Notes: generated by a model not told the origin, from the letters alone. Counted from the first letter of the stretch, positions 28,359 to 37,471 are shown. The stretch is 64,000 nt of DNA from Psychrobacter sp. P2G3 (GCF_001593285.1 NZ_CP012529.1:1178001-1242000); one strand, 5' to 3'. Program-made: numbers and translations.

Positions 28359-29762
28359 ATGCCTCCAAAAATACTAACCCAGTTCTCACCCAAACTGGCA
28401 TTTATTATTGCTACCACTGTCATCGCCATTATGGGTGTCACCATGATTGGCCTTGGCTGGGTGCCACATTTATCATTGATACTCGCTATCTGCGTGTTAT
28501 TGGCTATCGGTCTATTTAAGGGCCTTAGCTTTAATGATATGCAAGCGCAAATGGCCTCTGGAGTGATGAGCGGTATCGGTGCGATTTACTTATTCTTCTT
28601 TATTGGCTTGATGGTTGCCGCTCTAATGATGTCGGGAGCTATACCGACACTGATGTATTTTGGCTTCGAGCTAATATCACCGGAGTTTTATTACATATCA
28701 GCCTTTGTACTCACTTCGATTATTGGTATTGCATTGGGCAGTAGTTTGACTACTGCGGCAACGTTGGGCGTGGCATTTATTGGTATGAGTAATGCGTTTG
28801 ATGCCAATGTCGCTATCGCTGCTGGCGCTGTCGTATCGGGTGCGTTTTTTGGTGATAAGATGTCGCCATTATCTGATACTTGTACTATTGCTTCATCGGT
28901 CGTGGGTATTGATTTATTTGAGCATATTCGCAATATGATGTACACCACGGTGCCTGCGTGGATACTGACTGTCATACTTTTTTGGTTCTTCTCTGGACAG
29001 ACTGTTAGTGGTGACTTGAGTCAGGTGACTGTCTTGCAAGGACAGCTGATCGCAAGTGGCTTGGTACATAGTTATGCAGTATTGCCGTTTGTGGTACTTG
29101 TTGGACTGGCTGTATTTCGAGTCAACGCCATCTATACTATTATCTGTACCATTATTACCGCTCTGATTGTCACCTACTTGCATAGCTCGCCAAGCTTTGG
29201 ACAATTGGGCGGGTATTTCTTTGCAGGTTATGCGCCCGCTGAATCGCTAGATCTTGGGGAAGTAGGCGGTATGCTCTCGCGCGGTGGCGTACAAAGCATG
29301 TTCTTTACTCAAATGATTGTGATATTGGCACTTAGCCTTGGTGGATTGCTGAGCGCTTTAGGTATTTTGCCAGCGTTGCTATCAGGGATAAGAGATACTC
29401 TAACCAGTCCAGGACGCGCAATATTCGCAACTGCCATGTCAGCACTAAGTATTAACGTGCTTATCGGTGAGCAGTATTTGAGTATCTTACTGTCAGGCAC
29501 AGCGTTTCGTCCGATATTTGAGCGCTTAAACTTACATCCAAAAAACTTATCTCGTACCATTGAAGATGCAGGAACGGTAATCAATCCGCTCGTACCTTGG
29601 AGTGTGTGCGGGGTGTTTATTAGTCAAGCCTTAGGCGTACCAGTACTGGATTATCTGCCTTATGCGTTCTTCTGTTATCTATCGCTATTACTGACGATAC
29701 TATTTGGCTTTACAGGACTGACAATTAGTCGTAAAGATGGAACTAAAGTATCAGCCCGATAG
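28359..29762 (+). CDS. NhaC-family Na+/H+ antiporter-type transporter
   Basis: The 467-residue membrane protein has about 11-12 helices and the NhaC motif AAGAVVSGAFFGDKMSPLSDT. The ATG at 28359 is preferred over GTG at 28356, with AAGGA six bases upstream. It follows phhB and is closed by a terminator, so it appears to be the last gene of an hpd-phhA-phhB transcript. Some NhaC-family members have been linked to amino-acid transport, so a tyrosine or phenylalanine carrier is plausible here; that is inference from context. Confidence 0.82.
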   Translation: MPPKILTQFSPKLAFIIATTVIAIMGVTMIGLGWVPHLSLILAICVLLAIGLFKGLSFNDMQAQMASGVMSGIGAIYLFFFIGLMVAALMMSGAIPTLMYFGFELISPEFYYISAFVLTSIIGIALGSSLTTAATLGVAFIGMSNAFDANVAIAAGAVVSGAFFGDKMSPLSDTCTIASSVVGIDLFEHIRNMMYTTVPAWILTVILFWFFSGQTVSGDLSQVTVLQGQLIASGLVHSYAVLPFVVLVGLAVFRVNAIYTIICTIITALIVTYLHSSPSFGQLGGYFFAGYAPAESLDLGEVGGMLSRGGVQSMFFTQMIVILALSLGGLLSALGILPALLSGIRDTLTSPGRAIFATAMSALSINVLIGEQYLSILLSGTAFRPIFERLNLHPKNLSRTIEDAGTVINPLVPWSVCGVFISQALGVPVLDYLPYAFFCYLSLLLTILFGFTGLTISRKDGTKVSAR

Positions 29763-29815
29763 TTAGGTTAGATTTTAGTCACGATTCTATATATTGATAA
29801 AGCTCGTACAAAGTA

Positions 29816-29849
29816 AAGCCGTCCCAATTTAATGGTGACGGCTTTTTTA
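29816..29849 (+). terminator. Rho-independent terminator after the NhaC-type gene
   Basis: AAAGCCGTC and GACGGCTTTTTT form a 9-base stem with a further inner CCA/TGG pairing and a run of six T on the plus strand. It lies in the gap to the convergent YetF-type gene. Confidence 0.85.
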
Positions 29850-29855
29850 ATTTCA

Positions 29856-30533
29856 TTATCTAACAATCCCGCTATCCAAGGCCTTCGCCCAACTTTCACA
29901 TTCACAGCGCACGCATTGCTGATCTGGCTTCGCAATATAATCGACATAGCCACAATGCATACAAGCATAGCAATGCTTTGGATCTATCTCTTTAACTGGC
30001 TGATACTGCTTGGGGAAAAGTGGCAAACCATAACGCGTTTCATCAGGTGGAAACAGCAATAAGCTAAATGAGCCATCCGTCTCTAATAAGCCTACACGTA
30101 CCTGACCTAGATGTTCAACGCCTTGTTGGCGCATTTCAGCAAAAAACTCATCATGCGACATCTTGCCTCTTTTAATCTTATCTATTACTAAGACGCCGTC
30201 TTCTACAATATAAATCGACTTTCCTTCTAAAAGATCTTCAAAGGGCTGGTATTTCATCATTACCCAAGTGCAGAGCCGATACATGATAATCACGATACTC
30301 ATGATGAGTACCGCTTGTATAATCGGTAAATCCTCGGTGAACATCGGATCACCAGCGATAGAACCCAGTGACAAAATAATGGTCAGCTCAAAAATAGACA
30401 GCTGCCGGACGCCGCGTTTACCAGTGAAACGTAAAAATATGATAATCATGCTAAACATAACAATCACGCGTATGACGATTTCGGCAGCAAACGCCCAAGT
30501 TGTGTCATGAATAAAGATACTTGCCAAATCCAT
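29856..30533 (-). CDS. DUF421 (YetF-type) membrane protein with C-terminal zinc-ribbon-like motif
   Basis: The product (225 residues) has three N-terminal membrane helices and a soluble DUF421 domain with FTGKRGVRQLSIFELTIILSLGS, typical of the YetF family. The C-terminus adds CYACMHCGY and CVRCEC, two Cys-x2-Cys knuckles about 17 residues apart that could bind zinc or iron. ATG at 30533 is chosen because AAAGGA lies upstream; the frame is open to 30620 without such a site. Function is unknown. It interrupts the Phe/Tyr cluster on the opposite strand. Confidence 0.75.
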   Translation of the reverse strand: MDLASIFIHDTTWAFAAEIVIRVIVMFSMIIIFLRFTGKRGVRQLSIFELTIILSLGSIAGDPMFTEDLPIIQAVLIMSIVIIMYRLCTWVMMKYQPFEDLLEGKSIYIVEDGVLVIDKIKRGKMSHDEFFAEMRQQGVEHLGQVRVGLLETDGSFSLLLFPPDETRYGLPLFPKQYQPVKEIDPKHCYACMHCGYVDYIAKPDQQCVRCECESWAKALDSGIVR

Positions 30534-30945
30534 GTATGTCTTTCCTTTTAAAGTCTGGCTATTTAAAGTCTGGCTATCAAAACACGTTATAGCTATTTCT
30601 ATTGTGGTTAATACAGGCACTTACTTTGCGTGAAATGTCAGATATTAGATGTTAAGCAATGGGGCTTGTGCCGAGTCGCTGCCGAATTTCTCCATTGCTG
30701 CAGCATTATAAATTAATAAATTCATTACCTTACAAAACAAATCAAAATTGAGACTAAAATAGGAAGCAGTAAACCACAAAATAGCTTTTATACCTTATTA
30801 AATTACTCAGTAATCGCTTGCAATGTAAATTGATATAAATTACATTATATGTAAGATGTTAATCTATACGTAATTTACTATTTTTTATAAACTGTTTTCC
30901 ATAAAACTATATTCATAAGACTCATTGACCAGCAAGGAGCTAACC
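30534..30945. other. Intergenic region upstream of fahA with a candidate operator
   Basis: No gene is recognisable in this 412-base gap. It is very A+T-rich and includes two copies of a 14-base TTTAAAGTCTGGCTA-like segment near 30548-30576, next to the YetF-type start. A palindrome at 30840-30854 is listed separately. Confidence 0.5.
30840..30854. promoter_or_regulatory. Candidate operator upstream of fahA
   Basis: TTACATTATATGTAA has perfect 6-base arms around TAT, about 92 bases before the fahA ATG. A related TACGTAA lies 14 bases further on. It may be the target of the IclR-type regulator at 34151-35008, which is the only regulator located among these genes. Confidence 0.35.
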
Positions 30946-32238
30946 ATGTCAACGATTGACACAAACCTCTCTTCATTTCTCGATATCGCTAGCGACTCTG
31001 ATTTTTCTATTCACAATTTGCCTTATGGCATCTTCAGTGAAACTGCCGATGGTAAGCGCCGCGCTGGTGTCGCCATTGGCGAGTACGTTTTGGATTTAGC
31101 GGTACTTGAAACCGAAGGTCTACTTAAATTAGAAGGTGGGAGTTATTTTGATCAGCCGACACTTAATGCCTTTATTGATTCTGGTCGAGATAATTGGACT
31201 ACCGCGCGTAGCACTATTCAAACACTGTTAGCTGCCGACACTGACACTCTACGTGATAACCAAGACTTGCAAGGTAAGGCGTTATTTAAGCAAGCAGATG
31301 TCACGATGCATCTACCTGTCCATGTCCCTGGCTATACTGACTTTTATTCGTCCAAAGAGCATGCTACTAACGTCGGTACGCTATTCCGTGATCCTGCTAA
31401 TGCGCTATTGCCGAACTGGAAGGAAATGCCAGTCGGTTATAACGGCCGTGCCAGTACGGTCTTTGTGACGGGCTCCACAGATATCATTCGTCCGTCAGGT
31501 CAGCTAAAACCCAATCCAGATGAGCGTCCTATTTTTGCGCCTTGTAAGCGTCTTGATTTTGAGCTTGAAACTGCATTTATCGTAGGTCAACCTAATAAAA
31601 TCGGAGAGCCAATTTCTATCAAAAACGCATGGGATCATATTTTTGGTATGGTGCTGTTTAACGATTGGTCAGCTCGTGATATTCAAAAATGGGAATACGT
31701 TCCTTTAGGCCCTTTTAATGCTAAAACTTTTGCTTCTGAGATATCTCCTTGGATTGTCACCTTAGATGCGCTAGAACCTTTTAAAACCTCAATCCCAACT
31801 CAGGATCCGGAGCCACTGGCTTATCTACGTGAGAAAAAATCCGATAACAGCTTTGATATTAATTTGTCAGTGGAATTGCTTCCAGAAAATGCTGATAGCG
31901 CTACCGTCATCTCTGAAACCAATTTTAAATACATGTACTGGTCGATGGCTCAGCAATTGACGCATCACACTATTACTGGCTGTAAAGTCGAAGTCGGCGA
32001 TATGATGGGCTCGGGTACCATCTCAGGGCCAACGCCAGACTCTTATGGCTCAATGCTCGAGATCGCTTGGAACGCGACCAAACCTGTTGAGCTTAAAGGC
32101 GGGGGCACACGTACTTTTATCGACGACGGTGATACCGTTATCATGAAAGGCTATAGCGAAAAAGGTGGCATTCGTGTTGGGTTTGGTGAAGTGCGCGGTA
32201 AAGTATTGCCTGCTTTAAACTTTGATTTTGACGCATAA
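30946..32238 (+). CDS. fahA: Fumarylacetoacetase
   Basis: The 430-residue product matches the fumarylacetoacetase family over its full length: SSKEHATNVGTLFR with the catalytic His region, FELETAFIVG with metal-binding acidic residues, and FNDWSARDIQKWEYVPLGPF. It hydrolyses fumarylacetoacetate to fumarate and acetoacetate, the last step of tyrosine breakdown. ATG at 30946 has AAGGAG six bases upstream; a TTG at 30925 is less likely. The VOC gene follows 137 bases downstream. Confidence 0.94.
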   Translation: MSTIDTNLSSFLDIASDSDFSIHNLPYGIFSETADGKRRAGVAIGEYVLDLAVLETEGLLKLEGGSYFDQPTLNAFIDSGRDNWTTARSTIQTLLAADTDTLRDNQDLQGKALFKQADVTMHLPVHVPGYTDFYSSKEHATNVGTLFRDPANALLPNWKEMPVGYNGRASTVFVTGSTDIIRPSGQLKPNPDERPIFAPCKRLDFELETAFIVGQPNKIGEPISIKNAWDHIFGMVLFNDWSARDIQKWEYVPLGPFNAKTFASEISPWIVTLDALEPFKTSIPTQDPEPLAYLREKKSDNSFDINLSVELLPENADSATVISETNFKYMYWSMAQQLTHHTITGCKVEVGDMMGSGTISGPTPDSYGSMLEIAWNATKPVELKGGGTRTFIDDGDTVIMKGYSEKGGIRVGFGEVRGKVLPALNFDFDA

Positions 32239-32375
32239 ACTTTTATAAAGAACAGGCGTAAAACAATCGATTGGCATTATTAAGATTAGGAGCTATACGA
32301 CTTAGGTTAGATCGACACAAAAACCTTATAGCGGTAGCAACCTCAGGTTTTACGCCTTATCAAAAGGATATTGAT

Positions 32376-32951
32376 ATGAGCTTTAAAATAGAACAAATTC
32401 ATCATGTGGCCTATCGCTGCAAAGATGCTAAAGAAACCGTAGAGTGGTACAAAAAACACTTGAATATGGATTTCATTTTAGCTTTTGCCGAAGACCACGT
32501 ACCTTCTACTAAAGCCTTTGATCCCTACATGCATATCTTTTTGGATGCAGGTAACGGTAATGTGTTGGCGTTTTTTGAATTACCCAATCAACCTGAAATG
32601 GGTTCTGATCCTAATACGCCAGACTGGGTACAGCATCTGGCAATGAAAGTAAAAGATCGCGATACTTTAATGGCTGCGAAGAAGCATTTAGAGGATGGCG
32701 GGATTGACGTCATTGGTGTAACCAATCACGGTATTTTCCATTCTATCTACTTCTTCGATCCTAATGGTCATCGTATGGAACTCACTTACGATGATATTAC
32801 CTCAGAAGAAAAAGTCTCGATGATTACCGAAGAGATAAAACACGACATGTTAGAAGAATGGTCACGTACTAAACGTGCGCCAGCTCATACACATTTTTTG
32901 CATGCCGAAGAATTGAAAGAAGCTAAAGAACAGGTGCCTGTAGGGGAGTAG
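32376..32951 (+). CDS. VOC (glyoxalase/extradiol dioxygenase) superfamily protein in the tyrosine cluster
   Basis: The product (191 residues from the ATG with an AAAGGA site) is a single-domain vicinal oxygen chelate protein. Metal-ligand-like residues are H10 in QIHHVAYR, E68 in LAFFELP, H87 in WVQHLAMKV and E135 in GHRMELTYD, a spacing close to that of glyoxalase I; three of them also fit the 2-His-1-Glu set of type I extradiol dioxygenases. It lies between fahA and a TRAP binding protein, in the place where hmgA often occurs. A role in homogentisate ring opening or in isomerising maleylacetoacetate is possible but unproven. Confidence 0.8.
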   Translation: MSFKIEQIHHVAYRCKDAKETVEWYKKHLNMDFILAFAEDHVPSTKAFDPYMHIFLDAGNGNVLAFFELPNQPEMGSDPNTPDWVQHLAMKVKDRDTLMAAKKHLEDGGIDVIGVTNHGIFHSIYFFDPNGHRMELTYDDITSEEKVSMITEEIKHDMLEEWSRTKRAPAHTHFLHAEELKEAKEQVPVGE

Positions 32952-33010
32952 GCATTGCTTCATGCTAAGCTTTAATAGTGAGAACTCAATCATCAAGAAA
33001 GGACTCTACG

Positions 33011-34075
33011 ATGAAAACCAAACTATCTACTGGAATCGCTCTGGCTACCGTACTTGCAATGTCTGGGCTAGCATTATCTGGCTGCTCTGATAATAATCAA
33101 GCTACATCTGCTAATGGCGACTCAGACGATGTGACAACGCTTAGATTCTCACATTTTATGACGGCTAATGACAATATGAATACTGAAGGCTTTGAGCCTT
33201 GGGCGCAAAAAATTGAAGAAGACTCGAATGGACGCCTAAAGATTGAGATTTATCCTTCCGCTACTCTAAGCAAACCAGGCGCCACTTATGATGCTGCGGC
33301 AAAAGGCACTGTAGATATTGGTATGCAAGTGCAAGGCTATACCGCTGGGCGCTTTCCTCTAACCCAAGTGGTAGAGCTACCGGGTATATCCAATACCGCA
33401 GAGCAACAGACCTGCATACTATATAAGCTCTATGACGATGGGGTTATTTCAGATGAATATGAGGACACCCATCTGCTCGCTTTGATGGGTTCAGGACAGG
33501 GGGCGCTGCATACCGTTGAAAAGCCCATTCGTACGCCAGCAGATATGAAGGGTATGCGAATTCGTCAACCATCTGTAGTTGCCAGCCACATTATTGAAGC
33601 TACTGGTGCGGCTCCCGTGGGGATGCCTGCTAGTGATACTTATACTTCGCTGCAGCGCGGCGTCATCGATGGTCTAGCCTTTACTTGGCAGCCTATTCAA
33701 GCGTTCCGTCTCGATGAGCTACTGAGCGCGCACACCAACATACCTTTTTATAACTCTACCTTTGTAGTCACTATGAACAAGGATAAATACAATAGTCTGC
33801 CTGATGATCTCAAAAAAGTTATTGATGATAATTCAGGGCTAGTCATGTCAGATCGTATCGCTAAAATATTTGATAGAAGTAATAATGAAGCAATGGCTGC
33901 CGCTCGTGCCAAAGGCGATACGATGATCGATATTCCAGACCCTCTAAATGACCCTGATTGGCAAGGCCCGTTACTTGAGGGTACGCAGAGATATCTGGAT
34001 GAGTTAGCGGCTAAAGGCTTGGATGGTCAAACCGTCTATGAAAAAACCAAAGCGGCCAGCGCAGCCTGTCTGTAA
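33011..34075 (+). CDS. TRAP transporter substrate-binding lipoprotein, DctP family
   Basis: The 354-residue product has a lipoprotein signal peptide ending LALSGC (Cys about residue 25), a polar linker, and the DctP fold with RIRQPSVVASHIIEATGAAPVGMPASDTYTSLQRGVIDG, the family ligand-binding region. The conserved Arg for the carboxylate is in that stretch. It binds an organic acid in the periplasm. No DctQ or DctM membrane partners are encoded nearby, so its permease must be elsewhere or it acts in another way. AAAGGA precedes the ATG. Confidence 0.86.
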   Translation: MKTKLSTGIALATVLAMSGLALSGCSDNNQATSANGDSDDVTTLRFSHFMTANDNMNTEGFEPWAQKIEEDSNGRLKIEIYPSATLSKPGATYDAAAKGTVDIGMQVQGYTAGRFPLTQVVELPGISNTAEQQTCILYKLYDDGVISDEYEDTHLLALMGSGQGALHTVEKPIRTPADMKGMRIRQPSVVASHIIEATGAAPVGMPASDTYTSLQRGVIDGLAFTWQPIQAFRLDELLSAHTNIPFYNSTFVVTMNKDKYNSLPDDLKKVIDDNSGLVMSDRIAKIFDRSNNEAMAAARAKGDTMIDIPDPLNDPDWQGPLLEGTQRYLDELAAKGLDGQTVYEKTKAASAACL

Positions 34076-34145
34076 GGTTTAAATTATTTAACAGGTTAGA
34101 TGAGCGTTTTGTGCAAAATAAACTAGTTAATAAGACAGCTAATAA

Positions 34146-34178
34146 AATAGCTAAGCAATCTGATAACGCTTAGCTATT
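34146..34178. terminator. Inverted repeat between convergent genes, possible bidirectional terminator
   Basis: AATAGCTAAGC and GCTTAGCTATT are perfect 11-base arms with an 11-base loop. The structure spans the end of the IclR gene and the end of the DctP transcript. There is no T-run, so its efficiency is uncertain. Confidence 0.45.
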
Positions 34179-35008
34179 GATAGTATTTTATCCATTACTT
34201 GCTGGTTATCCAGCGGCAGTTGTTCAGCAGTACCGATAATGGTGAGCGCGTATTCTAATAGCACATCGTTAGCAGATGCACTGATATCGTTAACGTCTTT
34301 AGACTGCGGTAAAGTAACGGGTATGCTAATAGCATTAATCCCCATTAGCATATCTCCGGTAACCGTGGCATATCCTTGCGCCTGGATTCCAGTTTGCAGC
34401 TTTGTAAACGCTTGCCATTTAACGGATAGTTCGGCTTTGTCGGCTTTAGCAGTAGAGGTGGATGTAGGAGCTGAGGACAAAATATCAATATCTCCTTGCC
34501 ACTCTGCAAGCACTAAAGGTTTGATAATAGTATCAGGTTGATAGCTGGCAAACAGCCTACCTGTTGCAGAAGACGTCAAAGGCATGCGTGAGCCTATACG
34601 AGTAATGATACTAATTGGACTGTCCGGCTCAAATGAATGAATAACGATGGGCCCTTCACTAAACCACTTGGCGATTTGTACCCCGCAATTAACGGCATTT
34701 TTAATTTCAGTAGCAGCATTAGTAAGTCGCTGCAAAATATTGTTTTGATCGAAACTGGTGTGACCTAGTGCATTGACTCGAGCACCTAATCCGTAGCGTC
34801 CGTCGCTTAGCTTGCGCGCATAGTCTTTACGAATGAGACTAACCAAATAACGATGTACTTTTGCAGGGTGCATTTGCATCGCTTGAGCAATGTCTTTTAG
34901 CATCATAGGTTCGTGATACTCTATAAGTACATCTAATACAGAGAGACCAATCTCAAGTGACTGTATGCCACCTTGGTTTTTATTTGCTGTTGTTTCTGTT
35001 GATGACAT
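34151..35008 (-). CDS. IclR-family transcriptional regulator
   Basis: The 285-residue product has an N-terminal winged helix-turn-helix (MMLKDIAQAMQMHPAKVHRYLVSLIRKDY, residues 35-63) and an IclR effector domain with GVQIAKWFSEGP and the SSATGRLFASY motif. IclR proteins such as HmgR control homogentisate genes in Pseudomonas. Being flanked by fahA-VOC-DctP and maiA, it is a fair candidate to control this branch. It is divergent from maiA across a 289-base region with tandem repeats. Confidence 0.86.
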   Translation of the reverse strand: MSSTETTANKNQGGIQSLEIGLSVLDVLIEYHEPMMLKDIAQAMQMHPAKVHRYLVSLIRKDYARKLSDGRYGLGARVNALGHTSFDQNNILQRLTNAATEIKNAVNCGVQIAKWFSEGPIVIHSFEPDSPISIITRIGSRMPLTSSATGRLFASYQPDTIIKPLVLAEWQGDIDILSSAPTSTSTAKADKAELSVKWQAFTKLQTGIQAQGYATVTGDMLMGINAISIPVTLPQSKDVNDISASANDVLLEYALTIIGTAEQLPLDNQQVMDKILSIAKRYQIA

Positions 35009-35210
35009 TGATAGTCCGGTTGAATAAAAAGAACAATTTGACGGTTATGTTTGATAGCTATATTCGATAGTTTGAATTTAGCAGGTTTATCACTGTGACT
35101 AATTATATAGGTAATAATGAGCGTTTGATATATATAGAAAAACTCCCTTTAACGGCTAATATGATTATAAGCTTGACCTAGTTTTTTGAATGGAATCACC
35201 TATGGCTTAG

Positions 35211-35276
35211 TATTTATAACGAAGCATTCATAACTAAGTGTTTACAACTAAGCACTTATAACTAAGAACCTATAAC
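35211..35276. repeat. 14-bp tandem repeat, about five copies, upstream of maiA
   Basis: Units such as CACTTATAACTAAG, CATTCATAACTAAG and TGTTTACAACTAAG follow each other with an exact 14-base period. The last three to four bases before TTATAAC vary. The block ends 21 bases before the maiA ATG and may overlap its promoter. Confidence 0.8.
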
Positions 35277-35297
35277 AACATATGCAGGAGAATAACT

Positions 35298-35942
35298 ATG
35301 ATGAAACTTTATGGCTACTTTCGCAGTGGTACGTCACACCGTACTCGTATCGCGTTGAATCTAAAGGGCTTAGATTATGATGCTATCTCTATCAATTTGG
35401 CACAGGATGAGCAGTCTGAGCCATCATTTAAAGCCATTAATCCGCAAGGTTTAGTACCCGCGTTGCAGACGGACGATTTACTGCTTTATCAAAGCCCAGC
35501 TATCCTAGAATGGTTGGAAGAGGTTTATCCCCATAACCAACTATTGCCCAAAGACGCTGCTGGGCGTATGCAAGTACGAGCGTTAAGCGCGATGATTGGC
35601 TGTGACATTCATCCGGTTAATAACCGCCGTATCCTGCAATATCTACGCGATGAGTTGTCAGTTGATGAAGATGAAGTTTTGGCGTGGTGTCAGCGCTGGA
35701 TAGAAGAAGGCTTTGCTGCGCTAGAGACGTTACTGGCAAAAGATGAGTCGCGCGGCAAATTTTGCTACGGTAACAGTCCGACCTTCGCAGATTGCTATTT
35801 AATCCCACAAGTATATTCAGCTCGCCGCTTCAAAGTTGATTTGACACTTTATCCGAACATTATGGCCATTGATGAGCATTGTCGTACGCTTCAAGAATTT
35901 TTTGATGCGGATCCTATGAATCAACCTGATGCACCGCATTAA
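35298..35942 (+). CDS. maiA: Maleylacetoacetate isomerase (zeta-class GST)
   Basis: The 214-residue product has the zeta-class N-terminus YGYFRSGTSHRTRIALNLKG and NPQGLVPAL; FRSGTSHR stands where most relatives have YRSSAAYR, keeping the catalytic Ser-type position. It isomerises maleylacetoacetate to fumarylacetoacetate using glutathione. AGGAG lies seven bases before the ATG. It is alone downstream of the IclR gene and ends at a strong terminator. Confidence 0.9.
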   Translation: MMKLYGYFRSGTSHRTRIALNLKGLDYDAISINLAQDEQSEPSFKAINPQGLVPALQTDDLLLYQSPAILEWLEEVYPHNQLLPKDAAGRMQVRALSAMIGCDIHPVNNRRILQYLRDELSVDEDEVLAWCQRWIEEGFAALETLLAKDESRGKFCYGNSPTFADCYLIPQVYSARRFKVDLTLYPNIMAIDEHCRTLQEFFDADPMNQPDAPH

Positions 35943-36013
35943 AAAGGCAATAATGTTCAAATAAGTTAACCGCTTATTTAACTGTTACTTCCTTCACTGT
36001 CACTCAATTTACT

Positions 36014-36045
36014 AAGCCGATAGCTATTTTGCTATCGGCTTTTTG
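36014..36045 (+). terminator. Rho-independent terminator of maiA
   Basis: AAGCCGATAGC and GCTATCGGCTTTTT form an 11-base stem with a short loop and a T-run. From here to 36331 no gene or repeat is visible. Confidence 0.9.
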
Positions 36046-36331
36046 GTGTCGTTTTATGACTGATAGAATGTTTTTTGAAGTAATACTTTTGATTAGACTA
36101 TCAAAGAGAGTGAATCATTAGGCTTAATATCAGTACCTATTGTCCAATGCCTCAATCCAATGCCTCAATTTGAGATATAATCTTAATACGTGAACAAATG
36201 CTTTTATTAATAAGACTATCAGTACAGCGTTACTAACGTCTAAACAATCTCCCAGTTTTGATAAACTAGCTACTATCAGCAGTGCCTATTTGTAAATATT
36301 TAACACGCCCTATATGAGATAATAAATATAA

Positions 36332-37282
36332 ATGATGAAAACCGAAACCAATAAGCCCCTTGCGTTTAGAAGATATCCGTCGACTACTGCCTTGCAGTGC
36401 TTTGAGACAGCTGCACGCCATTTGAGTTTTACCAATGCCGCGCAAGAGATGCATATGACTCAAAGCGCCATTAGCAAGCAAGTCGCTCAGTTAGAAGAGA
36501 TGTTAAACATTTCGCTCTTTTATCGTACGCCGCACCGTATTTCATTGACGCCAGCTGGCAAGACTTATTATCTTGAAGTGTTGGAGATTCTCAAACATAT
36601 CGAGGTGGCGACCACCAGTTTGATGTCACACAGTGATAATACAGAAGTGCTTAAGATTGCTTCACACCCGACCTTTTGTTCACGCTGGCTGATCCCTGCG
36701 CTAAGTGGTTTTAGTCAAGCTCATCCATTGATTAATTTAGATATAAAAGAGCAAGTTGGGCCATTTTTTACTGAAGACCAAAATGTCGATATTGCCTTTT
36801 TATATGGCGATGGTATTTGGGGCGGAATGGAGGCGATTAAGCTGTTTGATGAGTATTGCGTGGCGGTCTGCCAGCCTGAGTATTTAAGGGATAAAAACCC
36901 CTGTACGAGCAATGTAGATAACTGTACGTTACTACAGTTGAGCTCACGTCCAAGTGCTTGGTATGAGTATTTTAAGCAACAAGGCATCAGTATTGATGGG
37001 ACGTTTGTAGGCCCGCGCTTCGATACTTTTCATGCTTGTATTTCTGCCGCCTTGCTCGGCTATGGTATCGCACTCGTACCCCTGCGTTTGGTCGCTCCTG
37101 AGCTGCAGTCAGGGACGCTGGTGACAGCATGGAATTATGCGTCAAAAGGGCGGGGCTCTTACTATATAACTTACCCCTTGTCCTTGGGCCGATCGCATAA
37201 GGTAAAAGTCATTTTAGAATGGGTCTCAGCGTATCTTGAAACCTCTAATCAGCATGAGGATGCGATAGATTTTGTATTTTAA
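36332..37282 (+). CDS. LysR-family regulator, GcvA-like, of the lysine/aminoadipate cluster
   Basis: The 316-residue product resembles the GcvA group: RRYPSTTALQCFETAARHLSFTNAAQEMHMTQSAISKQVAQLEE is the helix-turn-helix region, followed by an effector domain ending in LVTAWNYASKGRGSYYITYP. No good ribosome-binding site is seen before the ATG at 36332; a start at the next Met or a leaderless transcript is possible. It precedes the class III aminotransferase on the same strand and is the only regulator of this cluster. Confidence 0.82.
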   Translation: MMKTETNKPLAFRRYPSTTALQCFETAARHLSFTNAAQEMHMTQSAISKQVAQLEEMLNISLFYRTPHRISLTPAGKTYYLEVLEILKHIEVATTSLMSHSDNTEVLKIASHPTFCSRWLIPALSGFSQAHPLINLDIKEQVGPFFTEDQNVDIAFLYGDGIWGGMEAIKLFDEYCVAVCQPEYLRDKNPCTSNVDNCTLLQLSSRPSAWYEYFKQQGISIDGTFVGPRFDTFHACISAALLGYGIALVPLRLVAPELQSGTLVTAWNYASKGRGSYYITYPLSLGRSHKVKVILEWVSAYLETSNQHEDAIDFVF

Positions 37283-37437
37283 ATCCCAAACTGATTCCAG
37301 TATTTATTTTCATCAATAAGTCTGCGTCGGCCTTCATCTAAAGACCCTTCTTTATCCGAAATCTACTCTTTATCCAAAATCTATTTTTAATCTAAAACCC
37401 ATTGCTGAATCTAAAACCCATTTTTAAACATATATTT

Positions 37438-37471
37438 CTTGGCAAAGATAAGTATCTTCTACTTTGCCAAG
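37438..37471 (+). terminator. Stem-loop between the LysR gene and the aminotransferase
   Basis: CTTGGCAAAG and CTTTGCCAAG are perfect 10-base arms with a 14-base loop, followed by TCATTTTTAAG. It may terminate the LysR transcript. It lies inside the open frame upstream of the aminotransferase, which argues that the gene starts after it. Confidence 0.5.

Noticed and set aside
32376..32951. Annotation of the VOC protein as classical HmgA
   Set aside because: HmgA is a protein of over 400 residues with a cupin-type fold; this protein has 191 residues and VOC motifs, so only a non-homologous role can be proposed.
35211..35276. Regular repeats considered as a CRISPR-like array
   Set aside because: The period is 14 bases with no separate spacers and no cas genes nearby; these are simple tandem repeats.
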